A DNA stretch of 64,000 bases from Phymatolithon calcareum (lineage: Eukaryota > Rhodophyta > Florideophyceae > Hapalidiales), in assembly GCA_977006965.1 (NCBI GenBank), contig OZ345384.1:868001-932000 (forward strand), written 5' to 3'. Position numbers and translations under genes: made by a program. Below are positions 30,286 through 42,430 of this stretch, one piece after another; the stretch's first letter is position 1, and every line of letters starts with the position of its first letter. The notes beneath the pieces are model-generated. The model was given only the letters and a program-made list of their open reading frames with translations. It did not search any database and was not told the origin of the DNA.

Positions 30286-31365
30286 CTTTCTTTCTTTCTT
30301 TTATTGCGGGATTTATCAGAGCTGGTAAACAACTCCACATCCTTACGGCTCCAGTAGACTTAACAGATACGAGTGGTACTTGATGTCACAACAGCTGCCC
30401 AAGCTGCACAATGTGCAGACCTTGGGGAAGCTTAACATCTATATCGCTACATAGCCAATCTTCAATCGCCGTCCTTCAAAGGGATGCCCCGGGTTGGAAA
30501 CCATTTAGGACGCTCACGGTAGCTAGTCATCTTGCTGCCTTCTTTCATCTTCTTCTGTCTTCTCTCCCAGCTTCCTTGAGCGTTGCGGCACACCACTCAG
30601 GGCGGAATCCATGTACTACCATACTACCAGAAGGTGATAGTCTTCTCCCACGGGGAGGCCGGATCACAGCTCTTGCCAGTTCAAAAAAAACCCTGCACTG
30701 TAGCGGGGAAAAATTCCTGTATTCAAGATTGAGCAGACTTCAAAGTTTCTCATTGCAACAAAACATAGCCGGTCTCCATAGCGATTGACAAAACTGAATT
30801 TTTGCCGGACAAGGGAACAAGCTCCACTGGCACAAAATAATTGGAGCCAAGGAGAGGAATACAGTGAGCTCTTTTGAGACAGAAACTTGCTGTACCATTA
30901 AACACACAGAAGCAAACCATCGACCCCCACTGCCAGGCAACCCCTTCTAGACTTCCTTCGAATTATTTTGGCTTCAGAAATTGTTCGGGCCATTTCTCTC
31001 TGCCAGGGTATCCGCTGCGGTGTGGAACAGCGTTGGACTTACGGGGGATCCTTGTGACACCCGCCTTATTTGTTATTTGTTTGGTTTTTCGCCAAAGATC
31101 GTGGAAAATGTCTTTGCAGGGCAATGTGCCTAGGGCTGCAACAGACTGTGAGGCTTTTAAATACACATGAATTGAAAAATACTCGGTGATATTCTGTTCT
31201 CAATTTCATTGCTCAATGGAATTGTGCTGCAAAATTCGGCACTCTTCCATTTGTTGAAGAGCCGTTGACATCGATCCACAGAGTATGGACCCCATACATG
31301 TTGCTTGCCATGAGAAGCTCTGCGAATCTTTGGCGAAGATTCGTTTATTCATCTTTGCTTGCTTT
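30286..31365. other. Unassigned stretch, possible old LINE traces
   Basis: A ttctttctttctttct tract lies at 30284-30301. On the minus strand short frames such as ERPKWFPTRGIPL hint at a decayed element, but no motif is firm. Nothing else is supported. Confidence 0.25.
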
Positions 31366-31960
31366 GGGGATATGAGATGCTTTATTTGAAATGCTCCCAA
31401 AACCTCAATTTGAGTAACAGGGTAGCTTCTCATTGTCGTCCGTATTGGTCGCACTCTACACTTCTAAAATATCGTTAATTTTAATTTCTTCTCCCGTGAG
31501 CACCCGGGTGTGTCTTTTGCATTCATATTCAGTCACTTAGTCTATTTCCGTTGCTCGCAGTGCTCGTTAGAGCGCTACGAGCTCAAGAAAAGGACCAGTT
31601 CTAAAGTTTATTGCCAAGTTCGATTTACTCCACAGCGAGGTTCTGTTTAAAATCGCTCTGAAACACCTTGGACGCTTGTTTCCGTCCTTTATATGTAGCA
31701 CTCCTGGTAGGTTGTTCGATTTGCCCATTAGCAGTTTTATTATCTTCCCTTCTTTTTCCTCATTCCAGCATTTAACCTACCGTCTTTCGCTTTTGTTGGC
31801 TCTGCAGTGAAGAGCTGTACCCTGGCTAACATAACTCGTCGCATGCGGATATTGGCTTTCCTTCTTGGGCCAACTCTAAGCTAATTCTCCAACTAGGTAT
31901 TTCCCTCCTATATTGTACCATTGTTCATCACTACATGATTTACTGGCATGAGATGAATTC
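31366..31960 (-). mobile_element. LINE B-family 3' fragment, strongly decayed
   Basis: The plus-strand text atgctttatttgaaatgctc, then ccaaaacctcaatttgagta matches the LINE B 3' terminus at 9397-9442 with several changes. Homology continues toward 31960 through the LINE B C-terminal coding region (gctcgtagcgctct-type block at 31560-31585). No open frame remains. Confidence 0.55.
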
Positions 31961-32747
31961 GAGACTTTCCGTGGGCACGACATGAACCATTCCCGTACTA
32001 TTAAGCAATTATATAGACGGAATGTCCCATCGTACAAATGTATCCTAGTGATTAAGTCAGAGCCCTATTCTTATCTGCGAGTCCTGCAAATGAGCACAAG
32101 GTAGCGCATAAGGATGTTAAAAGAGATACAAGTTTATTAAAAACCCCACAGACGGAAAAGAGAATTGCGCAAAAAAACCGTATTCGAGAGAAAAACTCAC
32201 ATCAAGCTGTTGAAATAGCACCAGGATGATTCTTCATCATGTTCTCTAATTTGGAAACTGCAGAGTAAACTAGCATACCGAGGCAGAAAAATGATAAGAC
32301 GACCTTATCTACGGCGCGCAGACTTCTCCTCGGGAAAGCTGGTTAACACAGACAGTAAATAGGTGTTTTCCGTCCCGCGACGGCATATGAAAAATAAGGG
32401 CGCTCGGAGTCTATGGCACTAGTCGGGCAGGACTTCTGGAAGCCAATTTATACTTCAAGAGACAATATGGCAGAACTATAAGGTCATTTTTTCTGGGATC
32501 CTTGCTACAGGAAGCTGGTATAGTATATGAAACTTCAAGCTTCGGGTTTTCCAAAAGCATGGGAGCACACGAATAGTCGCCAAAAGCAGTAAAGAGAGCT
32601 TTAGCTATCTGATTACAATGAAGAATATTATAGTGAATAAATTCCTAATCGCCCACCCAGTCAGGGGAGGCACAAATTTAATTGATGGAAATTGTTCAGA
32701 AGACTGCAATTTTAAAAAAATAATTTAATTATTAATTTCTAGAAATA
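31961..32747. other. Gap without recognised features
   Basis: A/T-rich DNA with short frames only. I see no gene, repeat copy or signal that I can name. Confidence 0.3.
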
Positions 32748-32965
32748 TTAACCCTCTCGTACTGCACATCCATTTCTGGACAAATCTGTCCTGCTTGGGT
32801 CATTCTTATTTTGTGGATACTTTTTGAAGATTTTATTGTTAAAATAATTCAATGACAGTCCATTTCGTGTCTTAAAATCCACCTTTCGGGGTATTGATTG
32901 CTGTTACTGAGCCCCAGCACCATTTTAATCTACGTTCGTCGTACCATTAGGGTCTAAGGAATGTT

Positions 32966-33184
32966 ATGTGTGCAGTTTTTCAGAGCATGAGTAAGTTTTG
33001 TTGGATCTATACTGTAGAGAGTGACGTACACAGGAAGGAAGCAGTTCAGAGGCTTTACCATCAGAATCACAGAGAGCGCATACATTTTAACATCATCAAG
33101 TTCTCGGATTGGACGTCCGCTGCAAGGGAAGCACAAGGATGGATGGCTCTGAAGAGCCCCCGCGCTCCTTCGTTGTGCAGGTAG
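32966..33184 (+). pseudogene. piggyBac transposase C-terminal remnant, copy B
   Basis: The frame is colinear with 19834-20145 of copy A (VESDVHRKEAVQRLYHQNHR, IKFSDWTSAAREAQ). A TAG follows APSLCR, before the Cys-rich end, and the remainder is shifted. The loss contrasts with the intact neighbouring ORF. Confidence 0.5.
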
Positions 33185-33323
33185 GAACGGGTTACATCTC
33201 TATATCTTCATCAACACCTACATGCCGCGGAGGAAAGCCATTAGACACCAATAAAGACCCAGACAATGGAATTGTTTCTATCTCTGATTTGTCAAGAGTG
33301 CGCAGTATCGCATTGTCCACTAT

Positions 33324-33806
33324 CTAAGACTCATGGAAGTTGGAATCTTGCCAGTTGTACGCTCGTAGAGCACTATTGATCTCCGGTGATATCCCGTTGC
33401 GCGATCCTTCATCTACACGGCGAGAATAACCCATGCGACGAGCTAGTATGTATCGCCAATGACAGTGGTACACATCAGAACTGTACCTTCCAGTCGAATT
33501 CATGGAGCTCTCTCTCCAGACCACCTTCTGCGATACGTATTCCTCTGCTCCATTATACGGCTCTAGTTTTTCAGGGTTGAGAAGTGTCAAGACCAAAACA
33601 AAGTCCTCAATTGATCCTCCCATTCCTCCATCTGCGACCGCCTTCATGATATACATTCCTATCTGCATGGCGACCGATCGTGAATGCTCTGTTTCGAAGG
33701 CACTAAGAGCATACATGGCTCTCTCGCGGTCTTCCAAAGCTCCTCTCATCATGAAAACACATTTCTCATCCAGGCCGCAATGAGTTATAGTCAGATCGTA
33801 GCTCAT
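33324..33806 (-). CDS. Conserved ORF of TTAA element, 160 aa, copy B
   Basis: The ATG is at 33806-33804. The protein differs from copy A (19272-19754) at about 15 of 163 aligned positions, with no length change. Invariant blocks include GLDEKCVFMMRGA, RSVAMQIGMYIMKAVADGGM and GAEEYVSQKVVWRESSMNS. Retention of the frame in two separated copies argues that the ORF was functional when the element last moved. The product is unknown. Confidence 0.5.
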   Translation of the reverse strand: MSYDLTITHCGLDEKCVFMMRGALEDRERAMYALSAFETEHSRSVAMQIGMYIMKAVADGGMGGSIEDFVLVLTLLNPEKLEPYNGAEEYVSQKVVWRESSMNSTGRYSSDVYHCHWRYILARRMGYSRRVDEGSRNGISPEINSALRAYNWQDSNFHES

Positions 33807-34384
33807 TAGGTACACAGATGAAGCTTAAAGGACACGCAGGACGAAAAGCTCTGTTTAGGGGCCAAATTCGAATGTTTCGCTAGATGTAGAACTGCCCGTA
33901 TCTTTTTTCAGCTGATTTTGTGAAAACGAAAAAACGGGTCCAGATACTGTGCTTAAGAAGACATCCATCCATCTTGAAATAATATCCGAACGCGCAACTG
34001 CTAACTGTCTACATCATCTGAACGAATAGGCATATTTGGACACGAAAATCGCGGCTTTGCTTGTAGCTTCGCGTACCCTGCGCGAACTCACTCCAACCTT
34101 GTTCAGTACGAGAGCATACACATGGGAAAGGACAGGAAATACTCTACGACGTGTTTTGATGCGCGGAGGCCTCGCAAAAGAATTATTTTACTGTGTCCCG
34201 ATAAACCTCAATTGTAGCAGTACGAGGGCGTTAAATACGCAAAATTATCATAGTAATTAAACGCAAGCCCATAATTAGACTAAAATTACGCAAAACACAA
34301 CTTTAACCACATGTCTAGCTGGACACGTCGAGCGAACTCCTTTACAGTAGTTGCAATTATGATTGCAATTAATGATGCCCATGC

Positions 34385-34955
34385 AATTGTGCACAAGGTT
34401 TCCAGAATCTATATGATACTCATTGCGTGGTATTGTTTACCTTTGTAACGGTCTGACAGAGTCGAATTGGACCATAACGTGGATAAATCGGACCAAAGAG
34501 AAATTTTTGCAGTAGTGTTCTGTGGTCAATGGCAAAGCTCTCGCAAAATCGCAGGCATGATTAATGGCTCTCTGAACGGTCAACTTAATGCAATAAGCTC
34601 AAGTTTTCCTCGGGAATGATCTGCTCCATAAAACTGAAGTCCTGCAGTTTTATGGAGAAGAATATTCCTGATGAAATCTTGAGCTCCAGCTAAATTAAGG
34701 TGCTATAAAATGGCAAACTGTACCAGTGGTTTACGTACTCCTCGACTAGCTTCATATCGATAGCATTCGCGAGAATTTCCTTGCTTGACGAGAATATCCC
34801 GGTTTCTCGGGTGTCCCATTCTTTTGCGTTGGAGCAGGAGTGCTATCTGCAAGTGCCGAGGCATGTACAGTACTGTTGCTGCACCAACAGCAGGGTCTCT
34901 ATGCGGCCATAATCACGGCTGCATTCAGAAATGCATTTACGTTCAGCATTCGTAA
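34385..34955. repeat. Repeat R3, copy 1
   Basis: Homologous in inverted orientation to 42540-42932 plus 47462-47670. Shared blocks include gtggtcaatggcaaagctct at 34522 and gtgtcccattcttttgc at 34811. It contains a hairpin at about 34590-34678, in which agctcaagttttcct and ccataaaactg pair with later complements. No coding function is recognised. Confidence 0.7.
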
Positions 34956-35707
34956 TTTAGAGGTTTATTGAGAAGGTACCATGTGTCCCAACTTGAGGAA
35001 AGTCGGCACCTTTCTAATCGCATTATACTAGCATCGAGCTTTGTCCGTTACCTTATTCAGAATTGCATAGTATCACGTCAATGGCTCGCGCCACTTCATT
35101 CTCTTCGGTAGTGGTCCATGTGGGCTTCTTCAGGGTTCTGCTGAGCGTACCAATTGCCCATGCTCCTTGCCAACCCATTTCTTAAATCAGCTTCGTTGGC
35201 TCCTAGGGAAGTGTCCTAAAAAACATCTTGCGCAAAGAATCCTGTGTCTGCTTTCTTTTTTCCTCAATGCGTGGTGTGGAAGACCCTTCTATTTATCTTG
35301 TGCGGCGTTCTTCTTGCTTCTCTCAGACTCCTCGGAGGCTAGGCTTATCTTGAGGGTCAGCTGCTGTGTTCGTTTCCCGGATGCAGTCAAGTGTTTCGAG
35401 TTCGAGCTCTGCCCCGGCATCATCGGTCTCATCTACTACCTTGCCCAATCTTCGTCTTAACTTGGAGTGTAGGGTTGTCGGCGGAACTCCCACTTCTCTA
35501 TTTGACTAAGCTTCATTAGTCTTCTCCAACGCCGCGCTGCCCATTTGCCGAACAGTATCGTTAGCATGTCCTTCTGTATTTGCACTGCTGTTACCGATAC
35601 GCGGATTGTATCACGTGTTATGTGTGTAGCGCACTCATACACTGGCCTGATAAAGGCTTTGAAGAGCCTGATAATCTTTTCAGTGCTGTACCCTCTCTTT
35701 GTCATGC

Positions 35708-37298
35708 CTAGTGTCTATTTGACGAACCCCTCAATTGAGGGGCGTTTTAAAAGCTCAAAAAAGTTTGTGAAAAGAATGCTGAACGGGTCATTCGCGCCAC
35801 ATTTAGTAAGGCAGGGTCGTGCTCTACGTGAGGAGTACCGGAACTAATAGGATATAAGAGCTTCGCTCGGCTCTGGAAACGAAAATGTGCTGGTCAATTA
35901 CAAGAATCACATCCACCATGCCAAGAGAAAAAGACCTGCGCCGAGTGGTCGGTGCATCCGTACACTCAAAAGCAACGTCTGTAACCAGTCTCGCAGAGTG
36001 CTGCAGACTATATGGGGCCTTGTACAAGTCGAAAAAGGTGAACGGCACAGTTCAAGAGGTACTTGTGCACGAAATTAACTGTCGCGCGAGCACATCACTT
36101 CGCGTGAAATGGGTGCTAGTTTGCCGACCGGTGGTGAAGACTACGATTTAGACAGTTAAGATTGTTCGCATCAAGGCAGGGAGCCCTTGAACCGAACCAG
36201 CAGCGGCAAAGCGCGTCAACGCCAAGGCCCGCTTACAGTACTCACCTGCGCCAATCTTCATCGCGAAACTCCAGCTCAATGACTCGGTACAGCAGTTCTG
36301 CGCCGTCTTGTCGCCGCATTCTCCGGGACAAGGCGCATTGTATGTGCGGATTCATACTTTGCTAGCGTTGGATCTGGCGAGATGCTTCTCCGTTTGGGTC
36401 TAAAGTTCATTGGAGTCATCAAAACGGCGACGAAAAAGTATCTCACGGATTATCTGTCAAGAATGGAGCTTTGGGAAAGTGGCGAATGTGTCTCTATGGT
36501 TCGAAAATCTTTGAATGGTGAGCCTTCCATGATGGCGGCTATGTGGGTGGACAGAGAACGGCGATATTTTTTTCGACAACCTCTACGACCATGGAAGGTA
36601 AGCCGTACAATCGTGTTCGCTGGCGTCAGCTTGACAATGGACCTTCTCGTGTGGAACTCTCCGTGCCCCAGCCTGAAGTATGCGAGACATATTACTCTGC
36701 GTGCGCGCAAATCGACAGGCACAATCGATCTCGACAAGATGGTTTGGACATGGAAAAGAAAGTACGAACCCACGACTGGTAATTTCGAGTGAGCACATCA
36801 CTTCTGTCAATCTGCGTGGTTGACAGCTGGCTTCTGTTCTCTGGTGCTCATCCAGAGTCGCAGGGCCACATAACGCAGCGAAGATATTATGAAGTACTGG
36901 CTCAGCAACTTATGGATAACTCCTTTGATGCGCGCAATACGCGTCGACTTTCAGTTACTCCTGAACGTTCACTAGCCTCTGGGAGGGGTGTTGGAACCCA
37001 TTTAACGCCGACGACAAAGAAGAGGAAAACCGCGAATGGCATGATGACTACATTTGCTGTGCAAAACAACTGCAGAGTGTGCAAAGTCCTCTTGTGTGCT
37101 CATCACGTAATAGGCTCGACGGTGCAGCACTATATGTTTGCGGTACTTCTACTGGTAGGAACTTTTTCGCTAAGCATGTTGAAGATATCCATGAGCTGGA
37201 CGCACTCGATGCGACCGATAGTGAGTAGATGTGTGCGCAAAAATTATATAAATCTCATTCCCTCAATTGAGCGAAAATTTCCGTCAAATGGACACTAG
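35708..37298 (-). mobile_element. piggyBac element 3, internally deleted (CTAG duplication)
   Basis: CTAG flanks the element (35708-35711 and 37295-37298). The ends are TGTCTATTTGACG and the complement TGTCCATTTGACG, followed inside by aattgagg motifs. Plus-strand homology to element 1 shows the N-terminal coding block (MPREKDLRRVVGA at 35921) directly followed, after a large deletion, by the C-terminal half from SGEMLLRLGLKFIGVIKT. The element is non-autonomous. Confidence 0.85.
35921..37230 (+). pseudogene. piggyBac transposase remnant of element 3
   Basis: The N-terminal block (PREKDLRRVVGASVHSKATS, LYGALYKSKKVNGTVQEVLV) keeps TSLRVKWVLV, where element 1 has a stop. The first catalytic Asp region is missing. 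The second (RIVCADSY-type, here ALYVRIHTL after a frameshift) and the third (CAQIDRHNRSRQD) regions are partly readable. The Cys-rich end (NNCRVCKV, then shifted) is broken. The gene is dead. Confidence 0.7.
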
Positions 37299-37733
37299 GG
37301 AGCTCATGAGTCGCACATTAGCACTTGCAATTTTGAATCGCTCCAGAAGCCTGTCGTCACGGATTCCGTTCTCATCAATAGACGTACCAAGGTATTCTGC
37401 TGTGCGCCTTATTTGGACTTCATCGTTCGCTAGCAGAAGTGCTCTTTTTTTTCTCTTCTTCGAGAGTATGACTGAGCACTTCCGGATCGACCAAGAAGAA
37501 GAAAGGTAGATTTTTATTTAAAAGTTACCAACGCATCTGCTGACGCTCGGGGAAACTTTCCTAAGGCCAAGGGGGTTTGGCCTGATTCTGTTCTGAAGTG
37601 GTTTTCTTTTCTTGTTTGTGTAACACGACTCAGTGCACTACCAAAACCTACCTCCGGTCTCCTTCGGGACCTCGAGGGGGAAAGGTACTCCCCTGTCCTG
37701 TGACACGCTGTAATTTCAAGTTGCGGGTAGTCC

Positions 37734-40490
37734 TTACTTGTCCACAGCCTGAATCATGGTTAGGAGCTCGTCGAATGCTCGCTTAGTCAAGGCGCTGTCT
37801 TCTTTGGAGAGTCTGTCCTTTGCGAGGCCATTTATCACGTCTTCGATGGCATCTTTTCCACATTGGCCGGTGAGTTCGATAAGGGTAGAGGTGCTCATTG
37901 GAGGGAACATTCCAAATAACCACTTGATGGCAAGTGTTCTATGTCTTCTTGACTTGAAGAGAAGGTGCGGCGGTAACGACACTTTCGCGTGCGGTATAGG
38001 TCGTTTTTTCGACTTTTCCGCATCCTCTGCAGCCTCCAGTATCTTGATTCTTTGGTATTTCTTGATGTTTGTCGTAGCTATCGTTTTGTTTGCTGCTTCG
38101 CACAGGAAACCATTCACTTTCGCATTGACAATATCTCTCTGCGCTTCTTGACGTTCCTTGTTCTCGATCTCTATTGTTGGACCAGATATCAGCGCATCGC
38201 GTCTTCTTATCTATCTCTGCACAAATCGTCTTGGAAGGACGTCTCTTCTTCCCTTGGGTTGGAGTATTCTGCACATGGCCCTGCACCTGGCCAAGCTTCT
38301 TTTTCCTGGTTTCCCAAAGATTTGCCCGAGAAACATAGATTCAACCTTCCTGACTTCCGAGGCCACCTTCGCGGTCCAAGATGAGACGTGAAGAGCATAT
38401 TCCCATCTTGACTGGACAAGCGATTTGTAAAGCCTAATTGCCCTCGCGGGATGGACACCACTGTCATTCGATACATGCATGCCCATTCTGTGCATTCATT
38501 GAGCATCTCTTGGAACTCGTCTTCGTGTCTTTCCATTTGTATGACGTCGTCCGAGAACATATTTAGACGGATATTAGCACTAGAATCGTTGAAGTTCAGA
38601 GCGGTAACCCTCTGTACTAAGGTGTCCATAAGGATATTAAACTGTGTTGGGCTGATGGGGGATCCTTGGGGGAGACCGCGCTCGCTTGTTCCTATGGTTC
38701 TTCTCGTATCGTTCATAGCCGTCAAGTGAGTCCGAGGCTAGTGCTGCAACATTTGCTGATACTCTGAGATCGATATCTCGCATTAGCTCTTCTCTTTGGA
38801 CTCGGTCATATGCTGACTTCAAGTCGAGAACGGCTTTCGTGTTCCTTCCTTGTCGTACGGCCGCTGTGTAGCGGAGAAGGGCTCTTTCCGTGCCTTTGCG
38901 TGGCTGAAATCCCATTTGTGATCCGGTGAAGGCGTGCTCCTTCCGGATCAGTTTATCCACTGCTGATTCAAAATATTTTGCGAGCGTGTGATAATAGTGA
39001 GACCGGCCCGTAGCTTTTCGGGTAGCTTGGGTCTTCTTTCTTGAATTTCGGGACCACCAGTGCATTATTGCAATCGTCAGGCCAGCAACCGAGCTGTCCA
39101 GCCATTGTGATCGATGCAAGTAGAAAGTTGTAACTTTCTTCCCGTGTTAGTAGCAGAGCTTCAGAGAAGATACCGTCCAGGCTAGCTGCTTTTTGCCTCG
39201 GGGCACGTCGGAGGGCCTTTTTGAGCTCTCGCTTTAGTGCTCGTGTGATTTGAAACTTCTTCGGTTGAGTGGCGTTTCCTCTGGGATCCTTGAGCTCTTC
39301 GGTCAGATGGGTCACCATTTCCGCTGGATCTAATGGCTTCCCTTCGCAACTGTTCGTTCGCCCTCTCCTCCTTTTCAATCGGATGAGATTTTTCATCTTC
39401 TTCGTGAAGTCCGTTGGAGTTGAAGCAGAAAGACCTTCAACGAATTTCTTCAAGCATGCTCGTCTATTTGCCCTGGTCATCTCCTTCACCTTCCTGTCAA
39501 GGTCTCTATGTGATTAACATTTACCGCCCAGGTTCGTTCTCCGGGCCTTCTTGAAGGCTTTCGTTCGCCTTGTATCGGCGGGCCTTCCTTGTCTTTTTGA
39601 ATGCCCATGGTTTGTTGATGGTATCCCTAGCTCTTCTGTATGCAGTCTGGTAAGCTTCCTCTGTGTCCGCTTTACATATTTCCTCAATAGCCGCCGGAAG
39701 TCTTGACTTGTACTCGGCAATTGCTTCCTCTTGAAGCTTGCCCTTCTTCCGGGCGCTCAAACGTAGCCTACGCTCCCCATCATTATGGGGCAACCCTGCC
39801 GATGACCGGTATGTGGTCGCTCGATCCAATCCATTCCCCATTTCCCAGATGAACTGACTCTGCTGTTATTCCCTTACATATGATTAGGTCGATCACGCTT
39901 GAACCAGCATGGCTGTGGAACGTTCGACCACCCGGTGAAGAAACTTGCCATCCCCATTTCTGCGCCCTGCTATGTAGTAACTTTCCCTTCGGGTTGCCTC
40001 TTTTGTCCCATGCCTTGTGCCGACAGTTTAAGTCCCCGACTAGTATAGCCGGTCCTCGTGTTGCACTTTGCAGCCTAGATAAGAATTGTTTCATGTTATT
40101 GGTGCTCATATCCGGGGCAACATAAGCACCTATTACTGTAACTCCAGCCATTTGGCAGAATATTGCCTGGTGGTCTTGCTGTGAGATGCGGTACAAGAGT
40201 CTGCCTCTCAGATAGTTGCGGAATAGCATAGTTACACCTCCCCTATTCCGACCGCTCCTTTTTCCAGCAGGTGGGCTGGCTGTCAGGTGTGCATACGGGA
40301 GCTGCAGAACATTCTCAGGATTCAACCACGTTTCAGTGAGTACCAGAATGTGTAGCTTGACAGTGTCCCATATCGCTTGTACTGGTTTCGTATTCGTTGC
40401 TAGTCCATGCACATTACAGGTTCCCACTCTCATGTATCCATCCAAGTCTAGCATTGACCTTGGATCTCCATTTGGCTTTGCGGGGGGCAC
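37734..40490 (-). pseudogene. LINE C ORF2 endonuclease/RT, multiple frameshifts
   Basis: The endonuclease (MPPAKPNGDPRSML at 40490) is intact: VGTCNVHGL (Asn), LTETWLN (Glu), VGDLNCRHK (Asp/Asn), SSVIDLIICK (Asp) and SDHIPV (His). Next come a linker in another frame (39841-39521) and RT pieces: ASLDGIFSEALLL, YGPVSLLSHARKI, MGFQPRKGTERALL, VLDLKSAYDRV, GLPQGSPISPTQFNIL and the catalytic NMFSDDVIQ. The usual Ala before the Asp pair is Ser. C-terminal pieces are KSLVQSRWEYALHV and FKSRRHRTLAIKWLFGMFPP, ending at AVDK (37734). At least four frame changes are needed. Confidence 0.85.
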
Positions 40491-40651
40491 TCGTTTGTGG
40501 CTTCACAGCCAGCGTGGTCCTGGGAACTTTGGGTAACCTCATTCTCTGTCGGGAGTGGATTACTCCTTTCCCTGGCTCTTACTTCAAGCAGCTCATCGAG
40601 CGCTTTTCGAGTCGCATTACCGAGGTTCTTTGTAGTGTCAGCATGCCTTAT

Positions 40652-42430
40652 TTAATACATTCGTGCTCCTGGATGTCTTGTGTGGTCGAGTAGCCGCTCC
40701 ATGCGCTTATAGCAGCCTTGCAGGTTACGAAGCCTTCTGTCCGGCTGAGTTTCACGAAGTCCAATTAGGTTTGGGGCCTTGTCAAATGATTCCAGATGCG
40801 TAAAGCACTTGCTCGTCAAGAAGTCGATAATGGGTTGCTCGTTCCCTTCTCCGGAATTAATTTGAAGAACTGAGGTCCCGACGAAGTGTATTCCCCATAC
40901 GGTACCGCGGCCGAGGGCTTCCGTCAAGCTCTTTATCAGTTCTCCGATTGGTCCTCTCGCGAAGTTTCTAACGTGCAGTGCGGCTGGCTCCGGGAAGCTG
41001 CGCTGTGAGCCATAATTCCAGTAGCGCTCTGCTCTTTGCCGGGCTGGTTGGAAGAAGCGGTCAATTCCTCTGCTCTGTTCCTGCTGCGTTGTCGTGTTGA
41101 CATTTTGTGCTGTATTATCTCTCCCCTGATGCTCCTGTTTCTGTTGCGCACTTGCTGGTACAAGCATTGCTTAGAGGGCCGAAAAGCCCTGCCCTATCGA
41201 GGGGGATGCTCTGGCCCATGTTTGAGCCGGTGTCTGCTCACCACTGGTGGTTCGGCTTTCGTGTTTCGATTTCTGGTATTTTCATCGTGTTCTGGTGCAT
41301 ATTGTTTTCTTCAGTACATCGTTTCTCCAGGACATTGACTCTCTCCATGAGACTCTTGACTTGAATTCTCAGGCTTGTCGCTTCCTCTGCCATCATATTT
41401 GCATATGCGAGATTGGCTTCCAATGTCTACTGTTTCATCTCAAGTCTTTCAAACTTCTCCCAGAGCTGGACAGTCTCGGCTTATGATTTGCTTCGTTGCG
41501 TCGTTAACATATCGATCTCATTGGCCATACGCTCTAACTTCTCGTCGGTTTCCTTCATACCGGCCTCTTGAATTTGCACGGTTTTTTCTGTAGTGTATTC
41601 CTTTTGAACTGTTTTTGCTTTTAGCTGCTCTTCAATGCACTCGGTGAGAATATTTCCGCTCGTTGTGGCCTCACATGTATCGCACAATTCTTTGAGGTGA
41701 CGCCCACCTTTTGATTTTTTCTTTCCGCGTAAGAATCCACTCCCTTGGAGTGTTCCTTTCGCGGCTTCCTCGCATTTCGGATATTCTAAGATGCTGCGAA
41801 AGTGATCGATACCCACGGCACCCAGCCTGAGGGGTTGGGATTAATTTTTTGAATCAATGCGCTGGTCCGGCCATGAAGTGCTGCTTTGGCTTCCGCCTCA
41901 GAGACGGTGGAGTCTACATCACGGGACACAATCCAATCATGGCACACACGCTGAGTTGAGTCCTCTTCTGTACTTTTTTAAGGTGCTCCATAGAAGCGAT
42001 GAAGGGCACCGTCGCAGTCGCTTCATCGGACCTCCACAGAAATTGGGTCAGTGTCGAGGCAGATAGATTCGCAACAGCGTTCCATAGCTTGCATATATGT
42101 CTTCTCACCATTGTTCTCTTTGCCGCTCTCAGTCTCGCTTCCATCATTTTTGTCTTCGTCTTCTACCGCACTTGCACCCCTCATCTCTCGGGCATCTTGT
42201 CCGAAATTGTTTTGAATATTTCCTCTTGTTGCGATTTCCGGATTGACTCCTCACCTTGGTGCGTGGTCTGGTGGGCGGCTTGACCCTCAGTCGACCGAGA
42301 CTTCATTTCGGCGCCCACGTCGGTACTTGGGTTGCGTGAGATTTCCCGAGATGGGGGATCGCCGCTGTCTGGACCCTCCTGGGCCAACTCCGCGCCCTCT
42401 GGCGCCATATAGTTGTTGGATTTCAGTTTC
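40652..42430 (-). pseudogene. LINE C ORF1 protein, broken
   Basis: Pieces in order: an acidic N-terminal part (NNYMAPEGAELAQEGPDSGD near 42430-42181), a helical basic part (RRHICKLWNAVANLSASTL, 42147-41914), a coiled-coil-like part (EKTVQIQEAGMKETDEKLER, 41816-41481, and LRIQVKSLMERVNVLEKR, 41423-41238), and an RNA-binding-like end (HVRNFARGPIGELIKSLTEA, 41166-40652). The likely role is binding element RNA, inferred from position and coiled coil. Confidence 0.6.

Larger units (their letters stand above)
32748..34234. mobile_element. TTAA-flanked piggyBac-like element, copy B (inverted)
   Basis: TTAA lies at 32748-32751 and 34231-34234. The ends CCCTCTCGTACTGCACATCC and the complement of CGCCCTCGTACTGCTACAAT match those of copy A. 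The whole 1.48-kb element is homologous to copy A in the opposite direction, about 14 kb away. Confidence 0.78.
34985..37490 (-). mobile_element. LINE X fragment, split by piggyBac element 3
   Basis: Minus-strand coding pieces lie at 35705-35457 (IIRLFKAFIRPVYECATHIT) and 37490-37299 (ending ASANVRLMSSLG). They correspond to the post-RT region of LINE B (KPETCIRIFKSLIIPKWEYA), but belong to another family. The pieces join in one frame when the piggyBac element and one CTAG are removed. The fragment is cut on the right by LINE C. Confidence 0.7.
35457..37490 (-). pseudogene. LINE X ORF2 C-terminal remnant interrupted by piggyBac
   Basis: Reading from 37490 leftwards gives a frame ending ANVRLMSSL at the insertion point. 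It resumes at 35707 as GMTKRGYSTEKIIRLFKAF. With the insertion and one copy of CTAG taken out, the codons across the junction are AGC TCC CTA GGC ATG ACA (Ser-Ser-Leu-Gly-Met-Thr). The RT domain proper is not present. A stop follows RRQPYTPS at 35457. Confidence 0.7.
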
